Shown: positions 43,086 through 52,846, counted from the first letter of the stretch. The stretch is DNA of 53,402 nucleotides from Eubacteriaceae bacterium (GCA_017531485.1 JAFXKY010000006.1:1-53402), one strand, 5' to 3'. The notes: generated by a model not told the origin, from the sequence alone. A program made the numbers and translations.

Positions 43086-43758
43086 ACAATTCCACCGTCA
43101 CTTCCTCGTCGCAGTATATCTCATCTTCCGTCACCACGCAGTCAAATGCCATTATCTTCACCCCTGCCTTCTCAGCCTCAACGAGTGCTTCGGCAAATTC
43201 GGGGTGCGTGGCTCTGTTGGGAGAAAATCTGTCGACGCCTTTCATCTTTATGATAAGAAATATATATGCTTCATACCCTTCTCCGATGCTGTCAATAAGC
43301 TCCTTTACGTGCTTTAAGCCCCTCTCCGTCGGCGCATCGGGAAAGCGTGCAGTATTCCCGTCTTTCAGAGTCACTCCTTTGACTTCCGCGAAGATCTTCT
43401 TTCCCGCCGCTTCGAGATAAATGTCAAAACGGGAGTTGTGGTATTTATATTCCGGCTTTACAAAAGTAATGTCCTCAAAGACCCTCGGCAGTATTTCAAG
43501 GGCAAGCCTGTTCGGAGCCTGAGAGTCGATATTTATGAGCTGCCCGTCCTTCTCAAGAGCGATGAGGTCATATTTCGTCTTTCTGTTTTTGCCGTCCCTT
43601 TCGCAGACAATGGCACGGGCGCCGCTTACGGTCAGCTCCTTCATCCTTCCCGTGTTGATGACGTGACATACTTCACTTTTGCCGTCAACGATGCAATTTG
43701 CTATAAATCGGTTTGGTCTGTCTGTAAAGACAGCTTCTTTTGTGTTATAATACTTCAT
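43078..43758 (-). CDS. sfsA: SfsA family DNA/RNA nuclease
   Basis: A 226-residue protein. FTDRPNRFIANC near the N-terminus (OB-type domain), SRFDIYLE, EVKGVTLKD (the PD-(D/E)xK-like part) and FPDAPTERGLKH are the SfsA signatures. SfsA was first reported as a sugar-fermentation regulator, and its structure suggests a nuclease. The length is normal. It is the first gene of the sfsA-LRR pair, divergent from folA. Confidence 0.93.
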   Translation of the reverse strand: MKYYNTKEAVFTDRPNRFIANCIVDGKSEVCHVINTGRMKELTVSGARAIVCERDGKNRKTKYDLIALEKDGQLINIDSQAPNRLALEILPRVFEDITFVKPEYKYHNSRFDIYLEAAGKKIFAEVKGVTLKDGNTARFPDAPTERGLKHVKELIDSIGEGYEAYIFLIIKMKGVDRFSPNRATHPEFAEALVEAEKAGVKIMAFDCVVTEDEIYCDEEVTVELYG

Positions 43759-43951
43759 GAGGTAATTCTATCACATTTCACGGGAGAAATAAATCGTCAT
43801 GTGATAAAACCACAATTTTCACATATCCGGAATCATATGTCGCGAAATACGCAATACATAACACACAATCATCCATATCAAAGATATACACAACATATAT
43901 CGTGACAAATATCAAATAAACATATAATAATAAGGAGATAAATGTAATAAA

Positions 43952-44416
43952 ATGATAGCACTTGTAGTAGCATACGACAAAAACAAAGCAATCGGCAAAG
44001 ACGGAAAAATGCCGTGGAACATCCCCGGTGAGCTGAAAAGATACCGCGAGCTGACAACGGGACACACTATCATCATGGGCAGAAAGACATATGAAGCTGT
44101 TGGATATCCCCTTCCCAACAGGACAAATATCGTCATTTCATCAACCCTCACCCACCTCGACGGCTGCATCATCGCCCGCAGTTTCGACGAAGCCATCCGC
44201 CTTGCGGGAGATGACGACATATTCATCTCAGGAGGAGCAGAGGTTTACAGACAGTCCCTCGACATTGTTGAAAAGATGTATATCACCATAATCGATGCGG
44301 AATATGAAGCCGACACATTCTTCCCCGACTTCGACGAATCGCTGTTTGACGTTGAGTACAGTGAAACGTACTATGAAGAAGAAAAATATACCTATCTGAC
44401 ATATACGAGAAAATAA
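43952..44416 (+). CDS. folA: Dihydrofolate reductase
   Basis: A 154-residue NADPH-dependent enzyme giving tetrahydrofolate. MIALVVAYDKNKAIGKDGKMPW, then PGELKRYRELTTGHTIIMGRKTYE (the catalytic carboxylate is Glu, as in several Gram-positive enzymes), IFISGGAEVYRQ and the closing YTYLTYTRK. The ribosome site AAGGAG (43932-43937) is 14 bases away. Between the two lies an ATG followed at once by TAA (43942-43947), so the leader contains a start-stop pair. A terminator follows the gene. Confidence 0.95.
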   Translation: MIALVVAYDKNKAIGKDGKMPWNIPGELKRYRELTTGHTIIMGRKTYEAVGYPLPNRTNIVISSTLTHLDGCIIARSFDEAIRLAGDDDIFISGGAEVYRQSLDIVEKMYITIIDAEYEADTFFPDFDESLFDVEYSETYYEEEKYTYLTYTRK

Positions 44417-44439
44417 CCCACACTTTCCGCATCACGCCA

Positions 44440-44487
44440 ATCCCCCTGCGGACTGCGCCGCTTTCCCCCTTACACAGTAAGGGGGAT
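44440..44487. repeat. Dispersed CCCCCTTA palindromic repeat, GCGG-arm form
   Basis: ATCCCCCTGCGG, short arm, CTTTCCCCCTTACACAGTAAGGGGGAT. The arm is different from the GATGAC/GTCATC form but still pairs (GCGG/CCGC). Confidence 0.85.
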
Positions 44488-44495
44488 ATAAAAAA

Positions 44496-44514
44496 GACCG
44501 CCATAACAGCGGTC
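44496..44514 (-). terminator. Terminator of the DUF3298/dockerin gene
   Basis: GACCGC/GCGGTC hairpin, then TTTTTTA on the minus strand. Confidence 0.8.
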
Positions 44515-44517
44515 ATA

Positions 44518-44538
44518 AGCTCCTGAAAAGGAGTTTTT
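44518..44538 (+). terminator. Terminator of folA
   Basis: CTCCT-GAAA-AGGAG followed by TTTTTA on the plus strand. Confidence 0.7.
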
Positions 44539-45535
44539 ATTTTAATAACGACGGCTTGCCGTTTGCATAACGCAGGATCTGTGTTGCATCTATGGCATTC
44601 ACATTTCCGTCACCATTGATATCCGAAACGCATACGAGAGCGATAAACTCTTCTTCGGTGGTATTTGTGAATACGCTCGCCTTGCCGTTTGCGTAACGCA
44701 GGATCTGTGTCGCATCTATGGCGTTTACTTTCCCGTTTCCGTCCACATCTCCGGTCACTCCGCTGATATTTACCTCACCGCCTTCGGGAATTGTGCCTTC
44801 CGGAAGAGCGAAAGTATAATCTTTGAGCTTTGCGGAAGGATAAAGGATCACAGCCTCACCCTTTTCCGTTTCGATGCATACGATCTCAAGATATTTTCCT
44901 GCGCCTGCGATGGAACCGACCCAGCCGAGGATGCAGAGAGAACCGTCACTGTTGATAAACGGTACGGACTTTTTGTAATTCTTCGGATCCGCCGTTAATT
45001 TTTTCGCGAATTCATAATCCGCCGTTCCCTTCATATCCCTGAATTTGTCTTCGAAATATTTCGTGAGGACATCTTTTGAAAGAGAGATAAATTCTTCCCA
45101 TGTGTAACCGTATTCAAGGACGATATCTTCATGCGAAAGCTCCTTGCCGGTTTTGATGTCCATATGATACGAAGTAAGGCCATAGCTTGAACTTTCCGCA
45201 TACTGATTCTTTACCGCTACAGACAGTATCTTTCCGTTGTCGCCGCAAGCGTATGAAACGTTGCTGATATCCGGATATGTCATATTATCTCCGTCATAGA
45301 TAGCTTCGCGTGCTTCGTAATAATATTCGCTGTAAGTATCCATGATCTTTTCATTGATTCCCGCCTTCACAGCACCTTCCGGATATTCAACCTGCGGAAT
45401 ATGATAATACATCTTTCCGAACATCTTATCCTCAAGACTCCAGAATGTGTCCTTGACCGCACCTTCTGCGGCAAACACAAACGACGGCATAAGCAGCATC
45501 ACTGCCAGGATAATACAAAATAATCTGTTTTTCAT
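44537..45535 (-). CDS. Secreted DUF3298/DUF4163-like protein with two-repeat dockerin
   Basis: 332 residues. A signal peptide (MKNRLFCIILAVMLLMPSFVFA), a domain at about 30-245 with YHMDIKTGKELSHEDIV, like the DUF3298/PdaC-C-terminal fold, then a dockerin type I: GDVDGNGKVNAIDATQILRY and INGDGNVNAIDATQILRY. Each of the two calcium loops has the DxDxNGxxNxxD spacing. Dockerins bind cohesins on scaffold or surface proteins; no cohesin is in the window. The start at 45535 has AGGAG. The promoter is at 45563-45591. Confidence 0.85.
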   Translation of the reverse strand: MKNRLFCIILAVMLLMPSFVFAAEGAVKDTFWSLEDKMFGKMYYHIPQVEYPEGAVKAGINEKIMDTYSEYYYEAREAIYDGDNMTYPDISNVSYACGDNGKILSVAVKNQYAESSSYGLTSYHMDIKTGKELSHEDIVLEYGYTWEEFISLSKDVLTKYFEDKFRDMKGTADYEFAKKLTADPKNYKKSVPFINSDGSLCILGWVGSIAGAGKYLEIVCIETEKGEAVILYPSAKLKDYTFALPEGTIPEGGEVNISGVTGDVDGNGKVNAIDATQILRYANGKASVFTNTTEEEFIALVCVSDINGDGNVNAIDATQILRYANGKPSLLK

Positions 45536-45562
45536 AAGTTTTCTCCTGATTTTTCTCATAAG

Positions 45563-45591
45563 ATAATACCACTATTCTCTTTCTCTGTCAA
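45563..45591 (-). promoter_or_regulatory. Promoter of the DUF3298/dockerin gene
   Basis: On the minus strand, TTGACA (45591-45586), 17 bases, TATTAT (45568-45563). Confidence 0.7.
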
Positions 45592-45610
45592 TAAAAAGCG
45601 CATCCCGCCG

Positions 45611-45660
45611 ATCCCCCTGCGGTCTTCGCCCGCTTTCCCCCTTACGCAGTAAGGGGGATC
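45611..45660. repeat. Dispersed CCCCCTTA palindromic repeat, GCGG-arm form
   Basis: ATCCCCCTGCGG, arm, CCCCCTTACGCAGTAAGGGGGATC. Together with the next 50 bases it is nearly identical to 53040-53140. Confidence 0.85.
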
Positions 45661-45679
45661 ACTTTTAGCCACACAAAAA

Positions 45680-45701
45680 CAGACACCCATAAGGGTGCCT
45701 G
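45680..45701 (-). terminator. Terminator of the 1302-residue dockerin protein gene
   Basis: On the minus strand, CAGGCACCC-TTAT-GGGTGTCTG followed by TTTTTG. Confidence 0.85.
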
Positions 45702-45717
45702 CATAAAACTTTCTCTT

Positions 45718-48700
45718 TTATTTTACAAGTGAGCTTGGCTTGTTGTTGCAGTATCGGAGGATCTGTGTTGCGTCTACAGCATTGATTCCTTCTTCCGTGT
45801 CAACGTCAGCGTTGTGGTTGATAAGTTCGAGCTTATAACCTTTGGCGTTTGTGAATACGCTTGCCTTGTTGTTGCATTTTCTTAAAATCTGCGTAGCGTC
45901 GATAGCATTTACCTTACCGTCAAGGTTAACGTCTCCGAGAAGTCCGTCAACGGTGATGTCGAGGGCTTTGAGGATCTGTGTCTTGATGTATTCATGTCCT
46001 GCTTCGGACGGATTGATCTTCGTGTCGAGAATGACGCTCATAGCGAGATCTTCAACGCTTGTGTATGCTTTTTCAACTTCCGTATCGTTTACTTCGACGA
46101 ACGTGGTTTTCGGTGTAAGCATTGAGTATGCGAGGAACTGGATGTCCATGATTTCGATGAGGTAGTCAACGTATTCACCGATGTTCATTTCTTCGCCTTC
46201 GATCTGAACTGAGAGTTCTTTAAGCGGATTGTATGATCCGACAACGATTACTTCAGCTTCCGGATTGATTTCGTGGATGTCGTTGATCATTTCAGCGTAG
46301 TTGAGAGAGAATCCCGCATACGCATAAGCGCAGCTTTCAACAGTAGCTGTCAGAACTTCTGAGAACTTAACTCCCGCAAATTCGCCGAGACCTGCTTCTT
46401 CGAAGAATTTTTCGATCTGAGCAACTGCGTCTTCTACGTACTGAACGTGATCTTTTCCTACGTATCTCGCCCAGTCAAGCCTGATGGGTTCTTCGCCTGC
46501 CGCAACTCTCCTTACCTGTTCGATGACGATCGGTGTGAAGTTGCCGACTCCGACTGTGATGAGGTCGGCTTTTTTGATTTCTGATGTGTAAAGAGCGCGG
46601 AGTTCTTCAACGTTCTTTACGATTTCTTCTGAATAATGATCCGGTTTGTAATTTTCATCAAGGATATATCTGATGTCTTCAGCCCTGAGTGCAGCGTTTC
46701 CGAGATCCTTGAAGTTTTCGGGATCATATCCCATTTCTCCTGCGAGCTTGTCCGCATAGTTTGATTTGCCTGTGGTAATGCTGCCGCCGATATTTACGTA
46801 ATATGAATCAGCTGTGAATGTATATTCACCTGTTGTTGCTTCCGCATAAGCTTCCCTTACGGCATCTTCGACCTGAGCAATAGCTTTTTTCGCTTCATCC
46901 ATCAGAACTTCCGCGAGAATAGTTCCTTCCTTAGCGAGAACATCAACAGAATCTTTGATTTCTGAAATGAGTTCTTCTGAAAGTTCGCCGATGGCTTTTA
47001 CTTCGCCGATCACCCTTCCGAGAACTTCTTCAGCTTTCGGAGAAGCGGCTTTTGCAATATTCTGAAGCTCTTTTACAAGCTCATTCATGTCATTCGTAAT
47101 GAATTCTTCGATAATATCAACTCTTCCGCCGAGCTGTCCGCAAAGTGTGAGGTATGCATCATTGACTCTGCTTACGATCTCTCTCGTAGTTTCAGCATAA
47201 AGTGCCGCGTCGATTATTTCCACAGCCGCATCTTCAAGCTCTTTTGCGATCTTTTTGAGTTCATTTTCAATGTCGTTTACGTCAACGTCTTCAAATGTCT
47301 TTGTGATGAGTTCTTCGACATTTTCAATTACGTCTTTAGCGATGAGGGCGAGTTTTTCAACTTCTGTTCCCACTTCACCGATTTTCGCTTTGATATTTGC
47401 GATGACAGCTTTTGCTTCTTCAACTTCTTTTCCGAGAACAGCTATTGATTCGTTGATCCGGGAAAGGATTGCTTCGTTTGAAGAAATCTGTTCTCTGATC
47501 ATGTTTACAGCGTTTTCAGCCGCTTCAAGAACTGCCTGTTTTTCTTCCGGGTGATACTCATTGATATGAGATACAACGTTTTCATATTCTTTCTGAGCTT
47601 TTGCAAGATTTTCTTTCAGTCCTTCGATGTAAGGAATGAGTTCTTCCTGAGCTTTCCCGGTGAGAAGTTCGATCTGAGCGATCTGGTCTGCCACGAATTT
47701 GTCGAGTGCATTGATCTTTTCTTCCACTTCCGGAATGATCTTGTCTGCATACTCATCAAGAGCATCATATACTTTTTTTTCAAGTACTGAAAGTGCATCT
47801 TTTACATCATCGATATATCCGTTTTTTTCAGCATAATCATAAAGTCCTTCTGCGATCTGCGGACCGTTTTCGGAAACGAGCTGTGCGAGATACATAAGCG
47901 CATCCCTTACTTCGATGATGGCGTAATCTTCGCCTGTTGTTGAATATTCAAGGGCGTCCATGACAGCCGCCTTTACGTCAGCATGTCCTTCTGCGTTGGG
48001 GTGCGCAAAGAAGCTGTTGCCTACCATGAATCTGAGAAGTAAAACTGCTGATGCGACGATATTTTCGTCTTCGAGAAGGCTTTCGTCCATTACGAATTCG
48101 TATTCATAATCTTCTTCCTGTGATGTAAGAACTGAGATAGCGCCTTCAAATGCAGAGTTTGTTATGTAGTTGATGAGTGTTTCTTCAGCATTTGCATAAT
48201 CAGCTGCAAAGTTTTCAAGATCGATCTCAAGGGTCGTCACTTCGCCGAATTCCTTCATGATCTTTGCTGCGATGTCATATGCCGTATTGAGTGCTTTCTG
48301 ATAGTTCGGGCTCATCAGAAGCTGAACATACATCGGGTCGGGACCTTCTGTCTGTTCCGGAATTCCGAACATAGCTCCTGCTCCGAGAATATCGACGACC
48401 TGCATGAGAATGCTCAGCTGTTCGCCTGAAAGGGCATTGAAGTTTTTGCCGACAATGCCTGTCATGGCAATATTGATGAGTTCATTAAGAGGTACATCGA
48501 CACCTTTCATCTGCAATACGATCCACGGTGCTATGATATACTGAAGCTTGCTTCTGAGATAAAGATTATCGTCATACATATCAAAGCAGTCCTTCATGCT
48601 CGGTGTGAACGTAGTCGGATCGCCGTTGTATTCAAGAAGTTCATCAAGGAATGTTCTCGCAAGATCACCCTTTGAAGCCTTTGCGTAGCTGTAACGGTCT

Positions 48701-49626
48701 GAGTAAGGTGAACCCACAGCTGTGTACATATTTGCTGTGTCGATAAGTGTGCCGTAGATGTCGCCGATAGGAACAGTCACTCCGTTTATCTTCATGTCAA
48801 CGCCTTCCATGAGGTTCTGGATAGTGATCACGACGACATTTGCATCAGGATTGAGTTCATAGATCTTTTCCATTACCTTGTCGAAGTTTCTCATGTATCC
48901 GACCGTTGCATACGCAAGGACATTCGCTATCTTGTCGAGCATGTTCATCATCTTCTCATCTGTTCCGACTTTTGCGAGTTCAGAAAGGACATATTCTTTT
49001 GCTTTGTCAAACTCTTTCTGTTCTTCTTCTGTGAAAAGTATTGAGAAATCCGGTTCTTTCCAGTATCCTGTACCGCCGTTTTTGACGATATCCTTTATAT
49101 TGTTGAAAGAATAAACACCGAAGTTGTTTACGCCGATCTCAATAGTGATGAGTTCAGATTCTTTTACTGCATCCTGATATAATTTTCTTGCATTTTCAAG
49201 ACTTCCCGCAGCTTTGTCAAACCATTTTTCTCCGCCTGTGAAACGCCATGCAGTGTAATCATCACCGTCGTACTCATTGTCGAGGAGAACCCTGAGTTCT
49301 TCAACTCGCATGGAGCTGATGGCATACTGCTTGTGGGATACAGTATATCCTTTGCTTTCGAGCTCTTTTGTAACGAGTGCCGGATATCCTTCGGGTGGGG
49401 CCATATCAAATCCGAACACGTTCAGCTTGCTCTTGTCCGCAAGGAACGGGTCTGCAACTACTTCATCCGGCAAATAGCCTCTGAGACCGTATCCGTTTGT
49501 TACGGATGCGCCAAATGACACATAGTCGATGTGATTGTTTTCGTCAGCCTTTATGGATGCGAAAACAGTTCCGAAGCTTCCCGCTACCATTAAAAGTGCG
49601 AGAAGAAGTGATGTCAATCTCTTCAT
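45718..49626 (-). CDS. Giant secreted double-SGNH-hydrolase protein with coiled coil and dockerin
   Basis: 1302 residues. Signal peptide (1-24); first SGNH/GDSL-like domain (about 33-560) with the nucleophile block VSFGASVTNG (Ser41) and ITIEIGVNN, closing with HPNAEGH; a long coiled coil (about 600-920); a second SGNH-like domain (about 930-1225) with VNIGGSITTG (Ser949), LITVGVGN and NPSEAGH; and a C-terminal dockerin of two Asn/Asp-rich loops (GDVNLDGKVNAIDATQILRK and a divergent second one). It is probably a secreted esterase/deacetylase of complex glycans attached through a cohesin. The AGGAGG lies 14 bases from the ATG, unusually far. Confidence 0.85.
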   Translation of the reverse strand: MKRLTSLLLALLMVAGSFGTVFASIKADENNHIDYVSFGASVTNGYGLRGYLPDEVVADPFLADKSKLNVFGFDMAPPEGYPALVTKELESKGYTVSHKQYAISSMRVEELRVLLDNEYDGDDYTAWRFTGGEKWFDKAAGSLENARKLYQDAVKESELITIEIGVNNFGVYSFNNIKDIVKNGGTGYWKEPDFSILFTEEEQKEFDKAKEYVLSELAKVGTDEKMMNMLDKIANVLAYATVGYMRNFDKVMEKIYELNPDANVVVITIQNLMEGVDMKINGVTVPIGDIYGTLIDTANMYTAVGSPYSDRYSYAKASKGDLARTFLDELLEYNGDPTTFTPSMKDCFDMYDDNLYLRSKLQYIIAPWIVLQMKGVDVPLNELINIAMTGIVGKNFNALSGEQLSILMQVVDILGAGAMFGIPEQTEGPDPMYVQLLMSPNYQKALNTAYDIAAKIMKEFGEVTTLEIDLENFAADYANAEETLINYITNSAFEGAISVLTSQEEDYEYEFVMDESLLEDENIVASAVLLLRFMVGNSFFAHPNAEGHADVKAAVMDALEYSTTGEDYAIIEVRDALMYLAQLVSENGPQIAEGLYDYAEKNGYIDDVKDALSVLEKKVYDALDEYADKIIPEVEEKINALDKFVADQIAQIELLTGKAQEELIPYIEGLKENLAKAQKEYENVVSHINEYHPEEKQAVLEAAENAVNMIREQISSNEAILSRINESIAVLGKEVEEAKAVIANIKAKIGEVGTEVEKLALIAKDVIENVEELITKTFEDVDVNDIENELKKIAKELEDAAVEIIDAALYAETTREIVSRVNDAYLTLCGQLGGRVDIIEEFITNDMNELVKELQNIAKAASPKAEEVLGRVIGEVKAIGELSEELISEIKDSVDVLAKEGTILAEVLMDEAKKAIAQVEDAVREAYAEATTGEYTFTADSYYVNIGGSITTGKSNYADKLAGEMGYDPENFKDLGNAALRAEDIRYILDENYKPDHYSEEIVKNVEELRALYTSEIKKADLITVGVGNFTPIVIEQVRRVAAGEEPIRLDWARYVGKDHVQYVEDAVAQIEKFFEEAGLGEFAGVKFSEVLTATVESCAYAYAGFSLNYAEMINDIHEINPEAEVIVVGSYNPLKELSVQIEGEEMNIGEYVDYLIEIMDIQFLAYSMLTPKTTFVEVNDTEVEKAYTSVEDLAMSVILDTKINPSEAGHEYIKTQILKALDITVDGLLGDVNLDGKVNAIDATQILRKCNNKASVFTNAKGYKLELINHNADVDTEEGINAVDATQILRYCNNKPSSLVK

Positions 49627-49703
49627 CTTAATATAACTTTCCTCCTGTATACAAAGAATTGCATATACATAATAAATGAATATGTATACACATTGACATT
49701 CTG

Positions 49704-49732
49704 ATTATATTTCATTACCGCGCTCGCGTCAA
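49704..49732 (-). promoter_or_regulatory. Promoter of the 1302-residue dockerin protein gene
   Basis: On the minus strand, TTGACG (49732-49727), 17 bases, TATAAT (49709-49704). The next SGNH-dockerin gene has the same layout. The 49627-49820 gap holds nothing else I can name. Confidence 0.75.
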
Positions 49733-49820
49733 GAAATTATTTCAACAAATTACTAAATTTAATGAATTGTCTGTACAAATGTTATTTCATTGAACGTTAT
49801 AAAAATTCCTCATATAAAAA

Positions 49821-49839
49821 GGCACCCACTCAGGGTGCC
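49821..49839 (-). terminator. Terminator of the 997-residue dockerin protein gene
   Basis: GGCACCC-TGAGT-GGGTGCC followed by TTTTTA on the minus strand. Confidence 0.9.
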
Positions 49840-49852
49840 TGCATATAACTGA

Positions 49853-52846
49853 TTATTCTGCAAGTGAGCTTGGCTTGTTGTTGCAGTATCGGAGGATCTG
49901 TGTTGCGTCAACAGCGTTTATCTTGCCGTCAGCATTCACATCACACCTCATGGATGCTTCAACGTCGGTCATAGTGGTTATGACTGAAGATTTGTTGTTT
50001 GCATATCTCAGGATCTGCGTTGCGTCAAGAGCGTTGACAGTTCCGTTTCCGTCAACGTCCCCGGGCTGTCCGTCAGGTTTATCCTCTTCATCAGGCTTGT
50101 CGACATCCGGCTCATCAGGTTTTCCGCCTTCCGGAACATCTTCCGGCTTGCCCTGTGTAATAAGCATACTTCCGAGGATCATATCCTTGATATATTCATG
50201 GCCGTCTGCTGACGGATTGAGTTTATAGGTTCCGAAGAGAATGTCCCTTGCGAGGATCATCATATCCGCATATTCCATTTCGGGAACAATGTCGTTTACT
50301 TCGACAAACGTTGTCTTCGGAGTAAGCATTGAATATACCAGAAACTGAGTGTCCATTATGTCGATGAGATGATCAATGTATTCACCGATCACCTTTTCTT
50401 CCCCATCCATCGCAACCGCAAGCTTCGGAAGCGGATTGTATGATCCAACAACGATTACTTCAGCTTCCGGATTGATTTCGTGGATGTCGTTGAGCATTTC
50501 CGCATAGTTGACGGCAAATCCCGTATACGCATATGCGTAACTTTCGACTGCTGCAGCCATGACTTCCTTCAGGTCGATTCCCATAACAACGCCGGAGTTT
50601 GCCTTTGAAAGGATTCCGTCGACTTCGGAAAGCGCTTCTTTTACATATTTTACATTCTCATTTCCCACAAGCTTCGCCCAGTCCATTTCATAAAGCTCGT
50701 TTCCACCTAAGATCATACGGATCTGCGTAATGACATACGGCATGAAATTGCCCGTTCCGACGGTGATGAGGTCTGCTTTTTTGATTTCGGATGTGTAGAG
50801 AGATCTTAATTCTTCGATGTTTTCAATGTATTCCGCGCCGTAAGCATCGGGAATGAACGTCGGATCGAGAATATATCTGATATCTTCGCATCTGAGATTC
50901 TTATCGCCGAGATCTGTGAATTTTCCCTCTGTAAATCCGATGGCCTGCGAAAGCTTCTGAGAATAATTTGATCCGCCTGAAACAATGTCATCGCCGAGGT
51001 TTACATAATGGGAATCTTCTCCGAATGCGTAATTCCCTTTCACAGCATCGGAATAAGCCTGTTCATAATCTTCCGGAGCCGTGATATCAATAATTCCTGC
51101 GTCATCGATAATGCCGATCAGCTTTGTCAGTCCGTCAAAGAGCTTGTCTTTGGGAGTGTACTTTTCATCATATGCCTTTATGATAGAATCCGCAAGCTGT
51201 CTGTGTCCATTTACGCTCGGGTGACCGTCGGCAAGTTTGAAACGGGTATAAATATTCAGAAGGCCGAATACTACCCCGCCGTCAAGCTCCTTATCAAGGA
51301 GCGTTTCGCATAAGACTTCCGGGGTGTAGTAAAGAGAGCACACTTCCTGCGCCTTGTCCCCGACAATATCTGCGATGTTGTTTATGAGTTCTTCGCTCTT
51401 TCCGAGTTCTGTTTTGATTTTCTTCTCATATTCATCAAACACACCTTTGAAAAGCTCCGGACCGATGCTCGTAAGTCCTGAAATTGACGACATAGTCATC
51501 GGTTCTGCCGCAGAAGTAAGCATAGCTTTTTCAATGGCGAGATATACGGAAATTGCGCGTGCCTTGCGGGGATTCCGGGCGACATATTCCGAAAACGCCG
51601 TCGGATCTTCCTCAAATGATGCCGCAAGAGCTTCGTATTGAACTACGTCTTTCAGCTCAAAATACTCATTGACGTCAATGATGCTGTTGATCATACTGAA
51701 AATATTAAATGTTATATTCCCGATATAACGAATTCTGATGGTAGGATTTTCCGAAGGAACGATATTTTTCACATTTTGAAATACCGTTTCAAATTCCGCA
51801 TTTTCCATACATATGAATTCAGCTTCCGGGAATTTTCCCTGAGACTGCATCATTACGGGATATGCGACCATGAAATAATTCAGAGGTTCGATGAGAATAT
51901 TCATCACATCCCCGAGGTCCACTTCTGTGTTGTCTTCCATGATCATTATCGCTTCATCAAGGGTATTAAGAAGCCCTACGAGAATGATCTTCGCATCGGG
52001 ATTCAGTTCCACGATCCTGTCGACCGCACCCATATAGTTCACGATAAGACTTGCGAGAGAATAAGATACTCCGCGGGTTATTCCTTCTGCCTGATCTTTT
52101 GGAAGATGTTCCGTAAGCTTCGCGCAGACGGTGTCGTACATTTTCATCAGGATCCCCTGCGTTTCAGCATCCAGCGTCGCAATGGCATCCTCGAACCGGA
52201 TCCAGTCATTCTGCTGAGGAACACCGAATATGCCAAGGGCGTTTGTAACCGTTCCCGCCATAAAGACTCCGAGATTGCCGTTTCCGAGGGAAAGTGAGAT
52301 CACGTCGGCTTTTTCCACAGACTGCTGATATATCCTCGCAACGTTTTTCACACCGTAAGCATTTTCGACTCCATGATTGTTTTGAAATGAATCGTTGTCG
52401 TTTGCCCATCTGTCTTTGTTGTTCACAAGCTGGGATTGTGTCCAATGATCTCCTTTGTATTCACCGGGAGTGTCGTTTACATAATCATATTCAAGAATAT
52501 AATGAATATCTTCCGCCCTCGATGCGCTTGTCGAAAGCTGGATAAGATCCCAGCCCATTGCCTGCGAAACATGCCACGGATATGCTTTTGTAGAAATTTC
52601 GAGATACCCGTTATGTCCCGAAATGTCATATCCGTATGACTGATCGAGGAGTGTGGGATAATTCTCTTTTGTTATGAGATTATTCCCATCTTCATCCTTA
52701 TCTTCTTCAAGACCGTACCCGTTCGTCATCGAATCCCCGATGGAAACATAAACAAGCTTTTCAGATTCGTCATCAGCGGACACCGATCCCATGCTTCCCG
52801 CCACCATTAAAAGCGCGAGAATAAATGATGTCAATTTTTTCATCAT
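49853..52846 (-). CDS. Secreted double-SGNH-like protein with dockerin, second SGNH domain degenerate
   Basis: 997 residues. Signal peptide (1-24); first SGNH domain (about 30-575) with VSIGDSMTNG (Ser39), VISLSLGNGNLG and DGHPSVNGH; second SGNH-like domain (about 605-900) in which the nucleophile block reads VNLGDDIVSG, so the Ser is Asp620, while LITVGTGN and NPSADGH remain. A Pro/Asp/Glu linker (PDEPDVDKPDEEDKPDG) leads to a dockerin (GDVDGNGTVNALDATQILRY and CDVNADGKINAVDATQILRY). I use the ATG at 52846; a GTG at 52849 is better spaced (eight bases) from AGGAGG. Confidence 0.85.
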   Translation of the reverse strand: MMKKLTSFILALLMVAGSMGSVSADDESEKLVYVSIGDSMTNGYGLEEDKDEDGNNLITKENYPTLLDQSYGYDISGHNGYLEISTKAYPWHVSQAMGWDLIQLSTSASRAEDIHYILEYDYVNDTPGEYKGDHWTQSQLVNNKDRWANDNDSFQNNHGVENAYGVKNVARIYQQSVEKADVISLSLGNGNLGVFMAGTVTNALGIFGVPQQNDWIRFEDAIATLDAETQGILMKMYDTVCAKLTEHLPKDQAEGITRGVSYSLASLIVNYMGAVDRIVELNPDAKIILVGLLNTLDEAIMIMEDNTEVDLGDVMNILIEPLNYFMVAYPVMMQSQGKFPEAEFICMENAEFETVFQNVKNIVPSENPTIRIRYIGNITFNIFSMINSIIDVNEYFELKDVVQYEALAASFEEDPTAFSEYVARNPRKARAISVYLAIEKAMLTSAAEPMTMSSISGLTSIGPELFKGVFDEYEKKIKTELGKSEELINNIADIVGDKAQEVCSLYYTPEVLCETLLDKELDGGVVFGLLNIYTRFKLADGHPSVNGHRQLADSIIKAYDEKYTPKDKLFDGLTKLIGIIDDAGIIDITAPEDYEQAYSDAVKGNYAFGEDSHYVNLGDDIVSGGSNYSQKLSQAIGFTEGKFTDLGDKNLRCEDIRYILDPTFIPDAYGAEYIENIEELRSLYTSEIKKADLITVGTGNFMPYVITQIRMILGGNELYEMDWAKLVGNENVKYVKEALSEVDGILSKANSGVVMGIDLKEVMAAAVESYAYAYTGFAVNYAEMLNDIHEINPEAEVIVVGSYNPLPKLAVAMDGEEKVIGEYIDHLIDIMDTQFLVYSMLTPKTTFVEVNDIVPEMEYADMMILARDILFGTYKLNPSADGHEYIKDMILGSMLITQGKPEDVPEGGKPDEPDVDKPDEEDKPDGQPGDVDGNGTVNALDATQILRYANNKSSVITTMTDVEASMRCDVNADGKINAVDATQILRYCNNKPSSLAE

